Below, in pieces: positions 38,042 to 49,568 of a DNA stretch of 64,000 nt (within the stretch, counting starts at the first letter, position 1; each line of letters starts with the position of its first letter). The notes beneath the pieces are model-generated. The model worked only from the letters and a program-made list of their open reading frames with translations, was not told the origin of the DNA and made no database searches. Source of the DNA: Pelomonas dachongensis (GTDB taxonomy: Bacteria > Pseudomonadota > Gammaproteobacteria > Burkholderiales > Burkholderiaceae_C); the NCBI RefSeq assembly GCF_043555865.1, contig NZ_JBIGHY010000013.1, forward strand, positions 25,735 to 89,734, in the 5' to 3' direction. A program made the position numbers and the translations under genes.

Positions 38042-40219
38042 ATGCTGACTGAAGCCGACCTCGACGCCCTGCTGGCAGGCCGCCACGCCGACCCCTTCTC
38101 GCGGCTGGGCCTGCATGCAGACGACAAAGGCCGGCTGTGGGTGCGTGCGCTGCTGCCGGGGGCGGCCGGCGTCGCGCTGGTGGATGCCGCCAGCGGCAAG
38201 CAGCTCGTTGAACTGGAGCCGCGACGCCCGGGCTTCTTCGAGGCGCAGGTGCCGCGCCGCAAGCATCGTTTCGACTACCGGCTGGCCGTGCGCTGGGACG
38301 GAGGCGGGGAGGGCGTGTATGCCGACCCGTACGCCTTCTACCCGCAGCTTGGCGACGCCGAGCTGAAGGCCTTTGCCGCTGGCAGCAACGCCCGGCCCTG
38401 GCTGAGCCTGGGCGCGCACCTTGTGCAGCACGGCGACGTGGCCGGCGTGCGCTTCGCGGTCTGGGCGCCCAACGCGCGGCGCGTCAGCGTGGTCGGCAGC
38501 TTCAACAACTGGGACGGCCGCCGCCACCCGATGCGGCTGCGCCACGAGGCCGGCGTGTGGGAGATCTTCGTGCCGCATGCGGCCGAGGGCGACCTCTACA
38601 AGTTCGAGATCGTGTCTGGCAACGGCACGCTGCTGCCGCTGAAGGCCGACCCCTACGCGCGCCGCGCGCAGCTGCGGCCGGACAACGCCAGCATCGTCGC
38701 TGCGCTGCCCGAGCCGACGCCGCTGCCCCGCCAGCGCGAGCGCGCGAACCGCCGCGAGTCGGCCATCAGCGTGTACGAGGTGCATGCGGCATCGTGGCGC
38801 CGGGGCGTGGCAGGCGAGTTTCCGACCTGGGACGAACTCGCCGAGCAGCTGCCCACCTATGTGGCCGACATGGGCTTCACCCATCTGCAGCTGATGCCCA
38901 TCAGCGAGCACCCGTTCGACGGCTCCTGGGGCTACCAGACGCTGGGCCTGTACGCGCCCAGCGCGCGCTTCGGCCCGCCCGAGGGCTTCGCGCGTTTCGT
39001 GAAGGCCTGCCACGACGCCGCCCTGGGGCTTTTGCTGGACTGGGTGCCGGCGCACTTCCCTGCCGATCCGCATGGTCTCGCCGAGTTCGACGGCACACGC
39101 ATCTACGAATACGCGGACCCGAAGGAGGGCTTCCACCGCGACTGGAACACGCTGATCTACAACTTCGGCCGCACCGAGGTGCGCCAGTTCCTGGTCGGCA
39201 GCGCCGTCTACTGGATCGAGCGCTGGGGTGTGGACGGCCTGCGCGTGGACGCGGTCGCCAGCATGCTGTACCGCGACTACTCGCGGCCGGCCGGCGAATG
39301 GATTCCGAACATCCGCGGCGGCCGCGAGAACCTGGAAGCCATCTCCATGTTGCGCGAGATGAACGAGCACGTCGGCGAGATTGCCGGCGCCATCACCGTG
39401 GCCGAGGAGAGCACCAGCTTCCCCGGCGTCTCGGCGCCTACCTACACGGGCGGCCTAGGCTTTCACTACAAGTGGAACATGGGCTGGATGAACGACACCT
39501 TGCGCTACATGGCCGAGGACCCGATCAACCGCCGCTGGCATCACGACAAGATGACCTTCGGCCTGATCTACGCGTTCAGCGAGAACTTCATGCTGCCCAT
39601 CTCGCACGACGAGGTCGTGCACGGCAAGGGCTCGATGCTCGCCAAGATGCCGGGCGACGACTGGCAGAAGTTCGCCAACCTGCGCGCCTACTACGGCTTC
39701 ATGTGGGGGCACCCCGGCAAGAAGCTGCTGTTCATGGGTCAGGAGTTCGCGCAGCGCAACGAATGGAACCACGCCGAGTCGCTGCCCTGGGGACTCCTCG
39801 AAGACGACCGCCACGCCGGCGTTCAGCGCCTGGTGCGCGACCTCAACAAGCTCTACCGCGAGCACAGCGCGCTGCACCGGCTGGACTGCGAGGCCGGCGG
39901 CTTTGAGTGGATCAGCGCGCATGATGCCGAGCACTCCATCTTCGCCTGGGTGCGCCGTGATGGCACGGGCCGCATGGTGCTCGTCGTCTGCAACATGACG
40001 CCCGTGCCGCGCGAGGGCTACTCGCTGGGCGTGCCCGACGGCGTGACCGCGTGGCGCGAGGCGCTGAACACCGACTCGGCCTACTACGGCGGCAGCAACA
40101 TCGGCAACGGTGTCGCCGCGGCCGGCCTGCCGGTGCAGGATCAGCCGGCACACGGGCGGCGGTTGTCCATCACGATCAACCTGCCGCCGCTGGCTACAGT
40201 CTTTTTTGTCCCGATCTGA
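38042..40219 (+). CDS. glgB: 1,4-alpha-glucan branching enzyme
   Basis: The 725-residue enzyme has an N-terminal domain (about residues 1-110), a CBM48 domain (about 125-225; FAVWAPNARRVSVVGSFNNWDGR) and a GH13 barrel. Catalytic residues are Asp in GLRVDAVASMLYRDYSR, Glu in TVAEESTSFP and His-Asp in LPISHDEVVHGKGS. RGGRENLEAISMLREMNEHV is a GlgB hallmark. It introduces alpha-1,6 branches into linear glucan. The biosynthetic partners glgC and glgA are not in the window, so here the enzyme may remodel imported dextrins as well as glycogen. Confidence 0.96.
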   Translation: MLTEADLDALLAGRHADPFSRLGLHADDKGRLWVRALLPGAAGVALVDAASGKQLVELEPRRPGFFEAQVPRRKHRFDYRLAVRWDGGGEGVYADPYAFYPQLGDAELKAFAAGSNARPWLSLGAHLVQHGDVAGVRFAVWAPNARRVSVVGSFNNWDGRRHPMRLRHEAGVWEIFVPHAAEGDLYKFEIVSGNGTLLPLKADPYARRAQLRPDNASIVAALPEPTPLPRQRERANRRESAISVYEVHAASWRRGVAGEFPTWDELAEQLPTYVADMGFTHLQLMPISEHPFDGSWGYQTLGLYAPSARFGPPEGFARFVKACHDAALGLLLDWVPAHFPADPHGLAEFDGTRIYEYADPKEGFHRDWNTLIYNFGRTEVRQFLVGSAVYWIERWGVDGLRVDAVASMLYRDYSRPAGEWIPNIRGGRENLEAISMLREMNEHVGEIAGAITVAEESTSFPGVSAPTYTGGLGFHYKWNMGWMNDTLRYMAEDPINRRWHHDKMTFGLIYAFSENFMLPISHDEVVHGKGSMLAKMPGDDWQKFANLRAYYGFMWGHPGKKLLFMGQEFAQRNEWNHAESLPWGLLEDDRHAGVQRLVRDLNKLYREHSALHRLDCEAGGFEWISAHDAEHSIFAWVRRDGTGRMVLVVCNMTPVPREGYSLGVPDGVTAWREALNTDSAYYGGSNIGNGVAAAGLPVQDQPAHGRRLSITINLPPLATVFFVPI

Positions 40220-40234
40220 TCGAGTCTGCAGTCG

Positions 40235-42325
<2,091 letters not shown>

Positions 42326-42327
42326 CC

Positions 42328-43839
42328 ATGAACCTGAACCAACGCTCCTCGGGTGTGCTGCTGCACATCACCTCGCTGCCCGGCCCGCACGGCATGGGTG
42401 ACTTCGGCCCCGATGCCTATCGCTTCGTCGATTGGCTGCAGTCCGCCGGCCAGAGCGTCTGGCAGCTGCTGCCGACCACGCCCATAGGCCCCGGCGATTC
42501 GCCCTACCAGGGCGTGTCGGCGTTTGCCGGCAGCCAGTGGATGGTGGCGCTGGAGCCGCTGATCGCCAAGGGCTGGCTGAAGCAGCCGGATGTGCCGCCG
42601 TTCAATGGCGATCATGTCGACTACGGCCAGGTTACGCCGTGGCGTGAGCAACAGCTGCGCGCGGCTGCGAAGGGCTTCTTTGACAGCGCAACGGAAGCCG
42701 ACCGCAAGGCATTTGCCGCTTGGTGCGAGGCGCAGCAAAGCTGGCTGGACGACTACGCGCTGTTCATGGCGATCCGCTCGCCTCTGAACGGCCAGCCGTG
42801 GTGGACTTGGGACGACGGCCTGAAGCGCCGCGAACCCAAGGCGCTCGCGAAGGCGCGCAAGGACCACGCCGACGAGATCGCGTTCTGGCAGTTCGTGCAG
42901 TGGCAGTTCGACGTGCAGATCGGCGCGCTGAAGGCCTACGCCAACGAGCGCGGCGTCAACCTCATGGGCGACCTGCCCATCTTCGTCGCGCACGACAGCG
43001 CCGACTGCTGGTCGCGCCCCGACCTGTACTCGCTGGACGATGAGTTCCAGACCACGGTCGTCGCCGGCTGCCCGCCCGATGATCTGGGGCCGCTGGGCCA
43101 GCGCTGGGGCAACCCGCTGTACCGCTGGGACCGCATGGCCGCCGAGAACTACGCCTGGTGGACGGCACGCATCCGGCGCGCGCTGAGCCAGGCCGACGTG
43201 TTCCGCATCGACCATTTCCGCGGTTTCGCCGGTTACTACGAGATTCCTGCCGACAGCCCCGACGCCACGCGCGGCGAATGGAAGATCGGCCCCGGCATGC
43301 CGCTGTTCGACGCCATCCGCCAGGCGCTTGGCCCGCTGCCCATCGTGGCCGAAGACCTGGGCTTCATCACCGACGACGTGCATGCGCTGCGCGACGGCTG
43401 TGGCTTCCCCGGCATGAAGATCCTGCAGTTCGCGTTCGGCGGCGAAGCCGACCACGAGTTCCTGCCGCACAGGTGGGCCACCACGTCGGTGGCCTACACC
43501 GGCACACACGACAACGACACCGTGCGAGGCTGGTGGAACCAGGCCAAGGCCCGTGAGCGCGCGTTCGTTGGATCCTACCTGGCCTGCAGCGAACAGGACA
43601 TCCACTGGGCCATGATCCGCGCCTGTGCCAACTCGGTGGCCAACATGGCCGTCTACCCGCTGCAGGACGTGCTGGGCCTGGGTTCCGAACACCGGATGAA
43701 CGTCCCCGGCGTGCTGGGCGGCAACTGGGGCTGGCGCTTCCGCTGGGACTGGCTGGGCAGCGAACCGACGCGCGTGCTGGGGCTCATCACCGCAGCCGCG
43801 GGGCGGGGGCCGTTCGAGTTGCTGAAGTTGCCCGACTGA
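42328..43839 (+). CDS. malQ: 4-alpha-glucanotransferase (amylomaltase)
   Basis: The 503-residue GH77 enzyme starts RSSGVLLHITSLPGPHGMGDFGP in segments, as in short amylomaltases. It has WQLLPTTPIGPGDSPYQ, nucleophile Asp in VFRIDHFRGFAGYYEIP near residue 294, acid/base Glu in IVAEDLGFIT near residue 342, and transition-state Asp in TGTHDNDTVRGWW near residue 394. It disproportionates maltodextrins so that the phosphorylase can use them. The ATG at 42328 gives the conserved N-terminus; a longer in-frame extension overlaps glgX and is rejected. A strong terminator follows 18 bp after the stop. Confidence 0.96.
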   Translation: MNLNQRSSGVLLHITSLPGPHGMGDFGPDAYRFVDWLQSAGQSVWQLLPTTPIGPGDSPYQGVSAFAGSQWMVALEPLIAKGWLKQPDVPPFNGDHVDYGQVTPWREQQLRAAAKGFFDSATEADRKAFAAWCEAQQSWLDDYALFMAIRSPLNGQPWWTWDDGLKRREPKALAKARKDHADEIAFWQFVQWQFDVQIGALKAYANERGVNLMGDLPIFVAHDSADCWSRPDLYSLDDEFQTTVVAGCPPDDLGPLGQRWGNPLYRWDRMAAENYAWWTARIRRALSQADVFRIDHFRGFAGYYEIPADSPDATRGEWKIGPGMPLFDAIRQALGPLPIVAEDLGFITDDVHALRDGCGFPGMKILQFAFGGEADHEFLPHRWATTSVAYTGTHDNDTVRGWWNQAKARERAFVGSYLACSEQDIHWAMIRACANSVANMAVYPLQDVLGLGSEHRMNVPGVLGGNWGWRFRWDWLGSEPTRVLGLITAAAGRGPFELLKLPD

Positions 43840-43857
43840 ACCGTTCTTTGCGCCATT

Positions 43858-43892
43858 GACAAGGGCCCCGTGAGGGGCCCTTGTCGTTTTTT
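43858..43892 (+). terminator. Rho-independent terminator of the glgP-glgB-glgX-malQ operon
   Basis: A perfect 12-bp stem (GACAAGGGCCCC at 43858-43869 with its complement at 43874-43885) closes a GTGA tetraloop and is followed by GTTTTTT. There is no T-run on the minus-strand side, so it acts mainly for the plus-strand operon. It lies between malQ and the convergent lyase gene. Confidence 0.93.
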
Positions 43893-43917
43893 CAGCGCTG
43901 GTCAGCGACACAGGCCG

Positions 43918-45906
43918 TCAAGGCCGCTGCACCCGCCGCGCGTTGATCTTCTGCAGCGGTGGCTCCTTCATGCCGTCGCCGAGGAAGAAGCTCGGGTACG
44001 GCGGCTGGTTGTAGGCCGTGTTCTGCCAGGCGATGGCGACCCGGTACTGGGCGTCGTGCATCAGCGTGGGCAGGCGCCGCTCGGTAGGGTGGGGCGTGGT
44101 GTAGATGTAGAGGAACTGGTCGTCGGCGCTGCGCCACACGACTTCCTCGCGCCAGTCGCCCAGCAGGTCGGCCGACACGAGGGGCACGTTTTTCGTGCCG
44201 TTGGTGTGTAGCGCGCCGGCCGCCTCCAGCAGCGGGCGCGAGCTGCCGCTGGCCCAGTCCCACTTGTTGATGCGGTTGCGGTCGAACAGCTCGCGCAGGT
44301 CGTCGCCGTCCCACCAGACGACGAAGCTCATTTCGCGCGGGCGCTTGACGCCTTCGATGGGCTTGCCCTGCGCCGTGTAGAGGGTGTCGCCGTTGCTGGC
44401 CCAGGCCTCGGCGCCGGGGTGGCGCGGGTCGATGTCAGCGGCCACCGCGCGGCCGGTGTCCTTGTCGGCGGGCGTGCTCCACAGCACCTGGCCCGTGCGC
44501 GCGTCCAGCATCGCCGAGCCGATGCCGCCATTGGCGCGCACCGATTCGTGGGCTCCGAACTTCTCCAGCCCGGGGTGCGTCGGGTCCAGGTCGCCGACTG
44601 CCATTGCGTCGCCGTGCAGCAGGCCCGAACTCCACAGGCCCTTGCCGTCGTCGTCCACGGCCATCGCGCCGTAGATGATCTCGTCGCGGCCGTCGCCGTC
44701 CACGTCGGCCACGCTGAGCTGGTGGTTGCCCTGGCCGCCGAAGCGCTCGTTGCCGGGCGTGGCGCTGTCGAAGGCCCAGCGCCGGCTCAGCTTGCCGTCG
44801 CGCCAGTCCCAGGCCGCCAGCGTGGTGCGGCCGTAGTAGCCGCGCGCCATGACGATGCTGGGGCGTTCGCCATCCAGATAGGCCGTGCCGGCCAGAAAGC
44901 GGTCGGAGCGGTTCGCGTAGCCGTCGTCCCAGACCTCGGCCATCTGCGCTTCGGTGGGCGCGTCGGTGCGCGGGTCGCGGGCCGGCCAGTAAGGTGCGCT
45001 GGCGAGCGCCTTGCCGGTCGGGCCATCGAACACGGTCAGGAACTCGGGGCCCTTGACGATGCGGCCCTGCATGGTGGCGACCATGCTGCCGTCGGTCAGC
45101 ACCTTGGCTCCGGTGCGGTCGCGCGTGGGGCGCTCGCCGCCGCTCTCGCGCCAGTCGGCGGTGGCATCGCCCAGTACCTGGCCGGTGCCGTCGACCGTGC
45201 CGTCGCTGGTGCGCACGGCCAGCTCGGCGCGGCCGTCGCCGTCGTAGTCGTAGACCTGGAACTGCGTGTAGTGCGCGCCGGCGCGGATGTTGCGGCCGAG
45301 GTTGATGCGCCACAGCCGCCGGCCGTCGAGCTGGTAGGCATCGATGTAGACCTCGCCCGTGTAGCCGCCGAAGGCGTTGTCCTTGGCGTTGCTCGGGTCC
45401 CACTTCAGGATGATCTCGTAGCGGCCGTCGCCGTCCAGGTCGGCCACGCTGGCCTCGTTGGCGACATAGGTGTAGGCCTCGCCGCTGGGCGTGGTGGCGC
45501 CCTCGGGCTTCTGCAGCGGCAGGGCCAGCCGGCCGCCGGCCCACACGGGCACGGGCGTGCTGGCACCCACGTCCTTGCCCTGTACGCGGGTCTTGACCAC
45601 GTAGGTCGAATGCAGCGTGCCGGCCTTGTCGACCAGGTTGGTGGCGCCGTTCAACGGCTTGGCGTTGAGCTTCTCGCCATCGCGGTAGACGTCGAACGCG
45701 GTGGCTGGCGCGTCGGTGGCCAGCAGGCGCCAGCTGACCAGCACGCCGCCGTCAGCGGCGGGCACGGCGACGGTACCGCGGTCCAGCGCTTCGAGCCAGC
45801 GCGGCGCGTGCTGGGCCTGCTGTGCGTTGGCGCAGGCAGCCAGCGAGAGGGCGGCGGCAACGGCGATCAGGCGCCGCTGCAGGGAAGAAGATCCAGACGA
45901 AATCAT
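43918..45906 (-). CDS. Rhamnogalacturonan lyase, polysaccharide lyase family 11
   Basis: The 662-residue protein has a signal with lipobox LAAC near residue 21, suggesting a lipoprotein. A fibronectin-like beta domain follows (about 35-130), then a long beta-propeller with repeated calcium-binding DLDGDGRYEI, DYDGDGRAEL and DVDGDGRDEI motifs and QVYDYDGD. WKWDP-like KWDPSNAKDNAFGGYTG and the C-terminal QNTAYNQPPYPSFFLGDGM are PL11 hallmarks (YesW/YesX type). It should cleave the rhamnogalacturonan-I backbone of pectin by beta-elimination. It is the only pectin enzyme in a starch locus. ATG 45906 is chosen because it starts the signal peptide. Confidence 0.88.
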   Translation of the reverse strand: MISSGSSSLQRRLIAVAAALSLAACANAQQAQHAPRWLEALDRGTVAVPAADGGVLVSWRLLATDAPATAFDVYRDGEKLNAKPLNGATNLVDKAGTLHSTYVVKTRVQGKDVGASTPVPVWAGGRLALPLQKPEGATTPSGEAYTYVANEASVADLDGDGRYEIILKWDPSNAKDNAFGGYTGEVYIDAYQLDGRRLWRINLGRNIRAGAHYTQFQVYDYDGDGRAELAVRTSDGTVDGTGQVLGDATADWRESGGERPTRDRTGAKVLTDGSMVATMQGRIVKGPEFLTVFDGPTGKALASAPYWPARDPRTDAPTEAQMAEVWDDGYANRSDRFLAGTAYLDGERPSIVMARGYYGRTTLAAWDWRDGKLSRRWAFDSATPGNERFGGQGNHQLSVADVDGDGRDEIIYGAMAVDDDGKGLWSSGLLHGDAMAVGDLDPTHPGLEKFGAHESVRANGGIGSAMLDARTGQVLWSTPADKDTGRAVAADIDPRHPGAEAWASNGDTLYTAQGKPIEGVKRPREMSFVVWWDGDDLRELFDRNRINKWDWASGSSRPLLEAAGALHTNGTKNVPLVSADLLGDWREEVVWRSADDQFLYIYTTPHPTERRLPTLMHDAQYRVAIAWQNTAYNQPPYPSFFLGDGMKEPPLQKINARRVQRP

Positions 45907-45910
45907 GGTT

Positions 45911-45984
45911 CGCGCAGTCCTTGAAAGGCAGGGCGCGGTGCGGCAGAACGGCACCGCGGCTGCGCGCGATGGTAGGACTGCGCG
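45911..45984. promoter_or_regulatory. Inverted repeat upstream of the PL11 lyase gene
   Basis: CGCGCAGTCCT (45911-45921) is repeated as its exact reverse complement at 45974-45984, with 52 bp between the arms. The first arm begins 5 bp before the lyase start codon. The 125-bp gap from the upstream amylase gene holds nothing else. It could be a looping operator pair or a stem masking the ribosome-binding site. Confidence 0.45.
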
Positions 45985-46031
45985 GGCGCCGACAACGGTC
46001 AAGGCGCTGCGTGATTCCGCAGGCCTGCTGC

Positions 46032-47858
46032 TCAGCGTTCCAGCGTCAGTATGAGGGGGCTGCGGGCGGGGACGCTCAGGCTGCTGCCCAGCGTTTGCGT
46101 CGTTGTGCCCAGCACGTCGCGAGCGCGCTGGCCCGGGGCGATGCGCTCGGAAAAGCGGGCCAGCGGCAGCGTCACCGCCTTGTCCGTCTTGTTCAGCACC
46201 ACCATCACCGTGCGCTTCGCGTCGTAGCGGAAGAACACGTAGACGCCGTCCAGTGGCGCGTACTGCATCAGCGCCCCGTCGTGGATGACGCGCTCGCCCT
46301 TGCGCCAGTTGAACAGGCGCCGTGTCCAGTCCTGCATGTCGCGCTGCGCGGGCGTCAGGCCTTCGCCGGTGAAGGCGCTGGTGGTGTCGCCGACCCAGCC
46401 GCCGGGCATGTCGGCGCGCACGCGGCCATCGTCACGCTCAGTGGGGCTCTGCATCAGCAGCTCGCTGCCGTAGAAGACCTGCGGGATGCGGCGCGTGGTG
46501 GCGATGTAGGCCAGTGCGATCTTCGTCAGGCCGACATCGCGCTGAAGCAGCGAGAAAAGGCGCGGCGTGTCGTGGTTGCCGTCGAACAGCACGAGCTGTG
46601 CCGGGTCGGGGTAGACGAAGTCGTGCGCCAGGCCCTCGTACAGCTTGGTCAGGCCGGTGTGCGGGCCGTCGTTCTCCAGCAGCGCGGCCAGCAGGTTGGC
46701 CTGCATCGGGAAGTCCATCAGGCTGGGCGTGTGCGACACATAGCCGTCGTGGTTCTTCTTGCCGCGCTGCCAGTAGGCCACGACGGCCGGATGCGGGCTC
46801 CACTCCTCGCCGACAACGTTCAGGTTCGGGTACTCCTGCATGACGCGGGCGGACCAGCGTGTCAGGAAGTCGCGGTCGGAGTACGAGTAGGTGTCGGTGC
46901 GGATGCCGGACAGGCCATAGCGCTCAATCCACCAGAGCGTCATCTGCATCAGATAGGTCGCCAGCTCGGGGCGGCGCTGGTTCAGGTCGGGCATGGTGGG
47001 CACGAACCAGCCGTCGGTGAAGCGCCTGCGGTCGCTGGGCGCGGCGTAGGGGTCCTGCAGCGTCATGCGCGCGTGGTGGGTTTCGGTGTACTGCGGCCAC
47101 TCGTTGACCCAATCCGGCGCAGGCAGATCCTTCATCCACCAGTGGCCGCTGCCGATGTGGTTCAACACCACGTCCTGGATGATGCCCACGCCCCTGGCGC
47201 GCGCTTGCGTGACGAAGGCGCCGAAGTCGGCGTTGGTGCCGAAGCGCGGATCGATTTTGTAGAAATCCGTCGCCGCGTAGCCGTGGTAGCTGTACTTGTC
47301 GCTGTTGTTCTCGACCAGCGGTGTGGGCCACACCTGCGTGAAACCCAAGTCGGCGATGTAGTCGAGGTGCTGCGTCATGCCGGCCAGGTCGCCACCGTGG
47401 CGACCGCTGGGGTCGGCGCGGTTCATGCCTTCCTTCATGCCCGCCTGGCCCAGCTGGGCGCCTTGCGAGAAGCGGTCGGGCACAACCAGGTAGATCGCGT
47501 CCTCCGGCCCGAAGCCCTGGCGTTCGGCAGAGCCCGGCGCGCGCGCCAGCAGCGGGTAACGCAGCGTGGTGCCGCCGATGCTGATCGCCAGCTCGCCGGG
47601 GCGGGCGCGCGGCGACACCTCCAGGTCCACGAACAGGTAGTTGGTGCTGGTGGCGCGGTGGCTGGCCTTCAGGGTGACGCCTGGGTAGGGCGCCAGTTGC
47701 GGCTTCGCATCGGCAATGCCGGCGCCGTGGATCATCAGCTGCAGCGAGGTGTCGCGCATGCCGACCCACCAGTTGGGCGGTTCGATGCGGTGGGCGTCGG
47801 CGGCGGAGGCAGGGAGCGTCATCAGTAGTGCAGTGGCAAGGGTGATCAGGGTCTTCAT
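46032..47858 (-). CDS. Periplasmic cyclomaltodextrinase/neopullulanase (SusA-like GH13)
   Basis: The 608-residue protein has a signal peptide (MKTLITLATALLMTLPASA, cleavage near residue 19). The cyclomaltodextrinase N-terminal domain (about 22-110) starts IEPPNWWVGMRDTSLQLMIHG, the signature also seen in Bacteroides SusA. The GH13 barrel has Asp in GIRTDTYSYSD, Glu in VVGEEWSPHP and His-Asp in FDGNHDTPRLFS, plus a C-terminal beta domain. It would cut cyclodextrins, pullulan or maltodextrins in the periplasm. The start overlaps the upstream GH13 stop by 4 bp, so the two enzymes are co-translated. Confidence 0.92.
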   Translation of the reverse strand: MKTLITLATALLMTLPASAADAHRIEPPNWWVGMRDTSLQLMIHGAGIADAKPQLAPYPGVTLKASHRATSTNYLFVDLEVSPRARPGELAISIGGTTLRYPLLARAPGSAERQGFGPEDAIYLVVPDRFSQGAQLGQAGMKEGMNRADPSGRHGGDLAGMTQHLDYIADLGFTQVWPTPLVENNSDKYSYHGYAATDFYKIDPRFGTNADFGAFVTQARARGVGIIQDVVLNHIGSGHWWMKDLPAPDWVNEWPQYTETHHARMTLQDPYAAPSDRRRFTDGWFVPTMPDLNQRRPELATYLMQMTLWWIERYGLSGIRTDTYSYSDRDFLTRWSARVMQEYPNLNVVGEEWSPHPAVVAYWQRGKKNHDGYVSHTPSLMDFPMQANLLAALLENDGPHTGLTKLYEGLAHDFVYPDPAQLVLFDGNHDTPRLFSLLQRDVGLTKIALAYIATTRRIPQVFYGSELLMQSPTERDDGRVRADMPGGWVGDTTSAFTGEGLTPAQRDMQDWTRRLFNWRKGERVIHDGALMQYAPLDGVYVFFRYDAKRTVMVVLNKTDKAVTLPLARFSERIAPGQRARDVLGTTTQTLGSSLSVPARSPLILTLER

Positions 47859-49450
47859 GGCGTTTCCAGACGGTAGACGCGCAGGGACAGAGGCGCCAGC
47901 GTCGTGCCAGCGGCCTTCTTGGGGTGCAGCAGACGAGCACCGGCGGGCAGGTTCAGCGGGGCCGGCGTGTCGCCGTAGTTCAGCGCCACCAGCACGCGCT
48001 CTTTCCCGTGCGAGCGCTGGAAGGTCCAGACCTGGCCTTGCACTTCGTCGGCTTCGTAGCGGCCCACCGTCAGCGCCGGCGATGCGCGCCGAAGCTGGAT
48101 CAACTCGCGATAGAAGTTAAACAGCGAGCCGGCGTCGCGCTGCTGCGACTCCGCGTTGTGGCGGCTGCGGTTCAGCGCCAGCGGGCGGAAAGGCGTGGCG
48201 CTGGTGGTGAAGCCACCTGCCGCAGTCCAGCTCATCGGCGAGCGCAGCGGCGCGTCGCTGTCTCGCTCGGCATCGATGCCGGCTTGGCCGATCTCCTCGC
48301 CGTAGTAGACGAAGGGCGTGCCGGGCAGCAGCAGATAGCTGGCGGCGGCGAGCCGGTAGCGGGCCTCGTCGCCGCGCAGCTGGTCCCACACGCGCTGGCC
48401 GGTGAAGATGTCGTGGTTGTGCAGGAAGGTCGCCATCGTCGGCGACATCGCGCGGTAGTAGTCGGCCAGCTTCCGCACCGCCGCCGCGTCGCCCTTGGCA
48501 GCCTTCATCAGCTCGTAGTTCTGGTTGAACGCGAAGGCACCGCCGCACAGCTCAGGGGCGCCGTAGGCGATGGGCTCTGCCGTGGCCTCGCAGACGACGT
48601 AGCGGCCCGGGTAGCTCTTGATCAAGTCCTGGAATTGCTTGGTCAGCACGCGGCTCTCGGGCTGGTCGTTCCAGTCCTTCGCGCTGTTCTCGATGAAGTG
48701 CGGCACGGCGTCCAGCCGGTAGCCGTCCAGCCCGCGGTTGAGCCAGAAGCGCAGCGAGTCCTCGTGGTACTTCACGACGTCGGGGTTGCGCATGTTGAAG
48801 TCGGGCATATGTGGCCCGAAGGTGCCGAAGTAGATGTCCGGCGCGCCCGGCTTGAAGGGCGGCAGGTCCTTCACCGCGCCGGTGAAGGTCCAGGGCTGGG
48901 TGGCAGCGTCGTACCAGGGCACCTTGCCCCAGATGTCCCAGCCTGGGCCAGGTGCGGGGTTCCAGACGAACCAGCCGCGCCACGGGCTGCTGTGGTCCTT
49001 GACCGCGGCCTGGAACGGCGGGAACTGCCAGGACGCATGGTTGATGACGTAGTCCATGACCACGCCGATGCCGCGCTGGTGTGCCTCGCGGATCAGCTCG
49101 TCGAAGTGGGCCAGCGTGCCGTACTGCGACTCGATGCCGCGGTAGTCGGTGGTCGCGTAGCCGTGGTCGTGGTCGGAGCTGGCGGTGATGGGCATCAGCC
49201 AGATGCCGCTGATGCCCAGTTGCTTCAGGTAGTCCAGGCGGCTCGTGAGGCCCTTCAGGTCGCCGATGCCATCACCGTCGCTGTCCTGGTAGCCGCGTAC
49301 GAAGATCTCCATGAACGCGCCGTGCTGCCAGTTCGACGGCAGGCCACTGGACTGCGGCCTCGCGGGCACCGGCCGGGTGTCGATCTGGGCGTGGCCGGTG
49401 AGTGACCACACGGCCAGGCTCAGGCTGATCAGCAGGCTTTTGGCGCGCAT
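47855..49450 (-). CDS. Exported GH13 alpha-glucosidase/oligo-glucosidase-like enzyme
   Basis: The 531-residue protein has a signal peptide (MRAKSLLISLSLAVWSLTGHAQ, cleavage near residue 21). The barrel starts FMEIFVRGYQDSDGDGIGDLKGLTSRLDYL, a calcium-binding start typical of oligo-1,6-glucosidase/alpha-amylase subfamilies. Catalytic residues are Asp in GLDGYRLDAVPHF, Glu in YVVCEATAEPI and His-Asp in FLHNHDIFTGQR. The product should attack short maltodextrins in the periplasm; exact specificity is open. It is the first gene of its operon, and the operator-like dyad TGTATT-CAA-ACTACT touches its start codon. Confidence 0.89.
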   Translation of the reverse strand: MRAKSLLISLSLAVWSLTGHAQIDTRPVPARPQSSGLPSNWQHGAFMEIFVRGYQDSDGDGIGDLKGLTSRLDYLKQLGISGIWLMPITASSDHDHGYATTDYRGIESQYGTLAHFDELIREAHQRGIGVVMDYVINHASWQFPPFQAAVKDHSSPWRGWFVWNPAPGPGWDIWGKVPWYDAATQPWTFTGAVKDLPPFKPGAPDIYFGTFGPHMPDFNMRNPDVVKYHEDSLRFWLNRGLDGYRLDAVPHFIENSAKDWNDQPESRVLTKQFQDLIKSYPGRYVVCEATAEPIAYGAPELCGGAFAFNQNYELMKAAKGDAAAVRKLADYYRAMSPTMATFLHNHDIFTGQRVWDQLRGDEARYRLAAASYLLLPGTPFVYYGEEIGQAGIDAERDSDAPLRSPMSWTAAGGFTTSATPFRPLALNRSRHNAESQQRDAGSLFNFYRELIQLRRASPALTVGRYEADEVQGQVWTFQRSHGKERVLVALNYGDTPAPLNLPAGARLLHPKKAAGTTLAPLSLRVYRLETP

Positions 49451-49464
49451 GTATTCAAACTACT
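49450..49464. promoter_or_regulatory. Operator-like dyad TGTATT-CAA-ACTACT at the GH13 gene start
   Basis: It matches 13 of 15 positions of the perfect dyad at 35405, including the same CAA spacer. It abuts the start codon of the minus-strand GH13 gene, where a bound repressor would block transcription elongation or initiation. It shares the 118-bp divergent region with another site at 49527. Confidence 0.55.
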
Positions 49465-49526
49465 AATCCGATGACGGGGCAGCATAGCCATCAATGAAGT
49501 GTTTTTGTCATAGGGATTTCGTTGAA

Positions 49527-49541
49527 TGTAGTTTTGCTACT
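49527..49541. promoter_or_regulatory. Operator-like dyad TGTAGT-TTT-GCTACT upstream of pullulanase
   Basis: The left arm is identical to the 35405 dyad and the right arm matches 4 of 6. It lies 28 bp before the pullulanase ATG, within the 16-bp sequence GTTGAATGTAGTTTTG (49521-49536), which recurs exactly at 57414-57429 near the second pullulanase gene. Confidence 0.6.
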
Positions 49542-49568
49542 ATTTTGCAAATACAAAGGAGACTTGAC

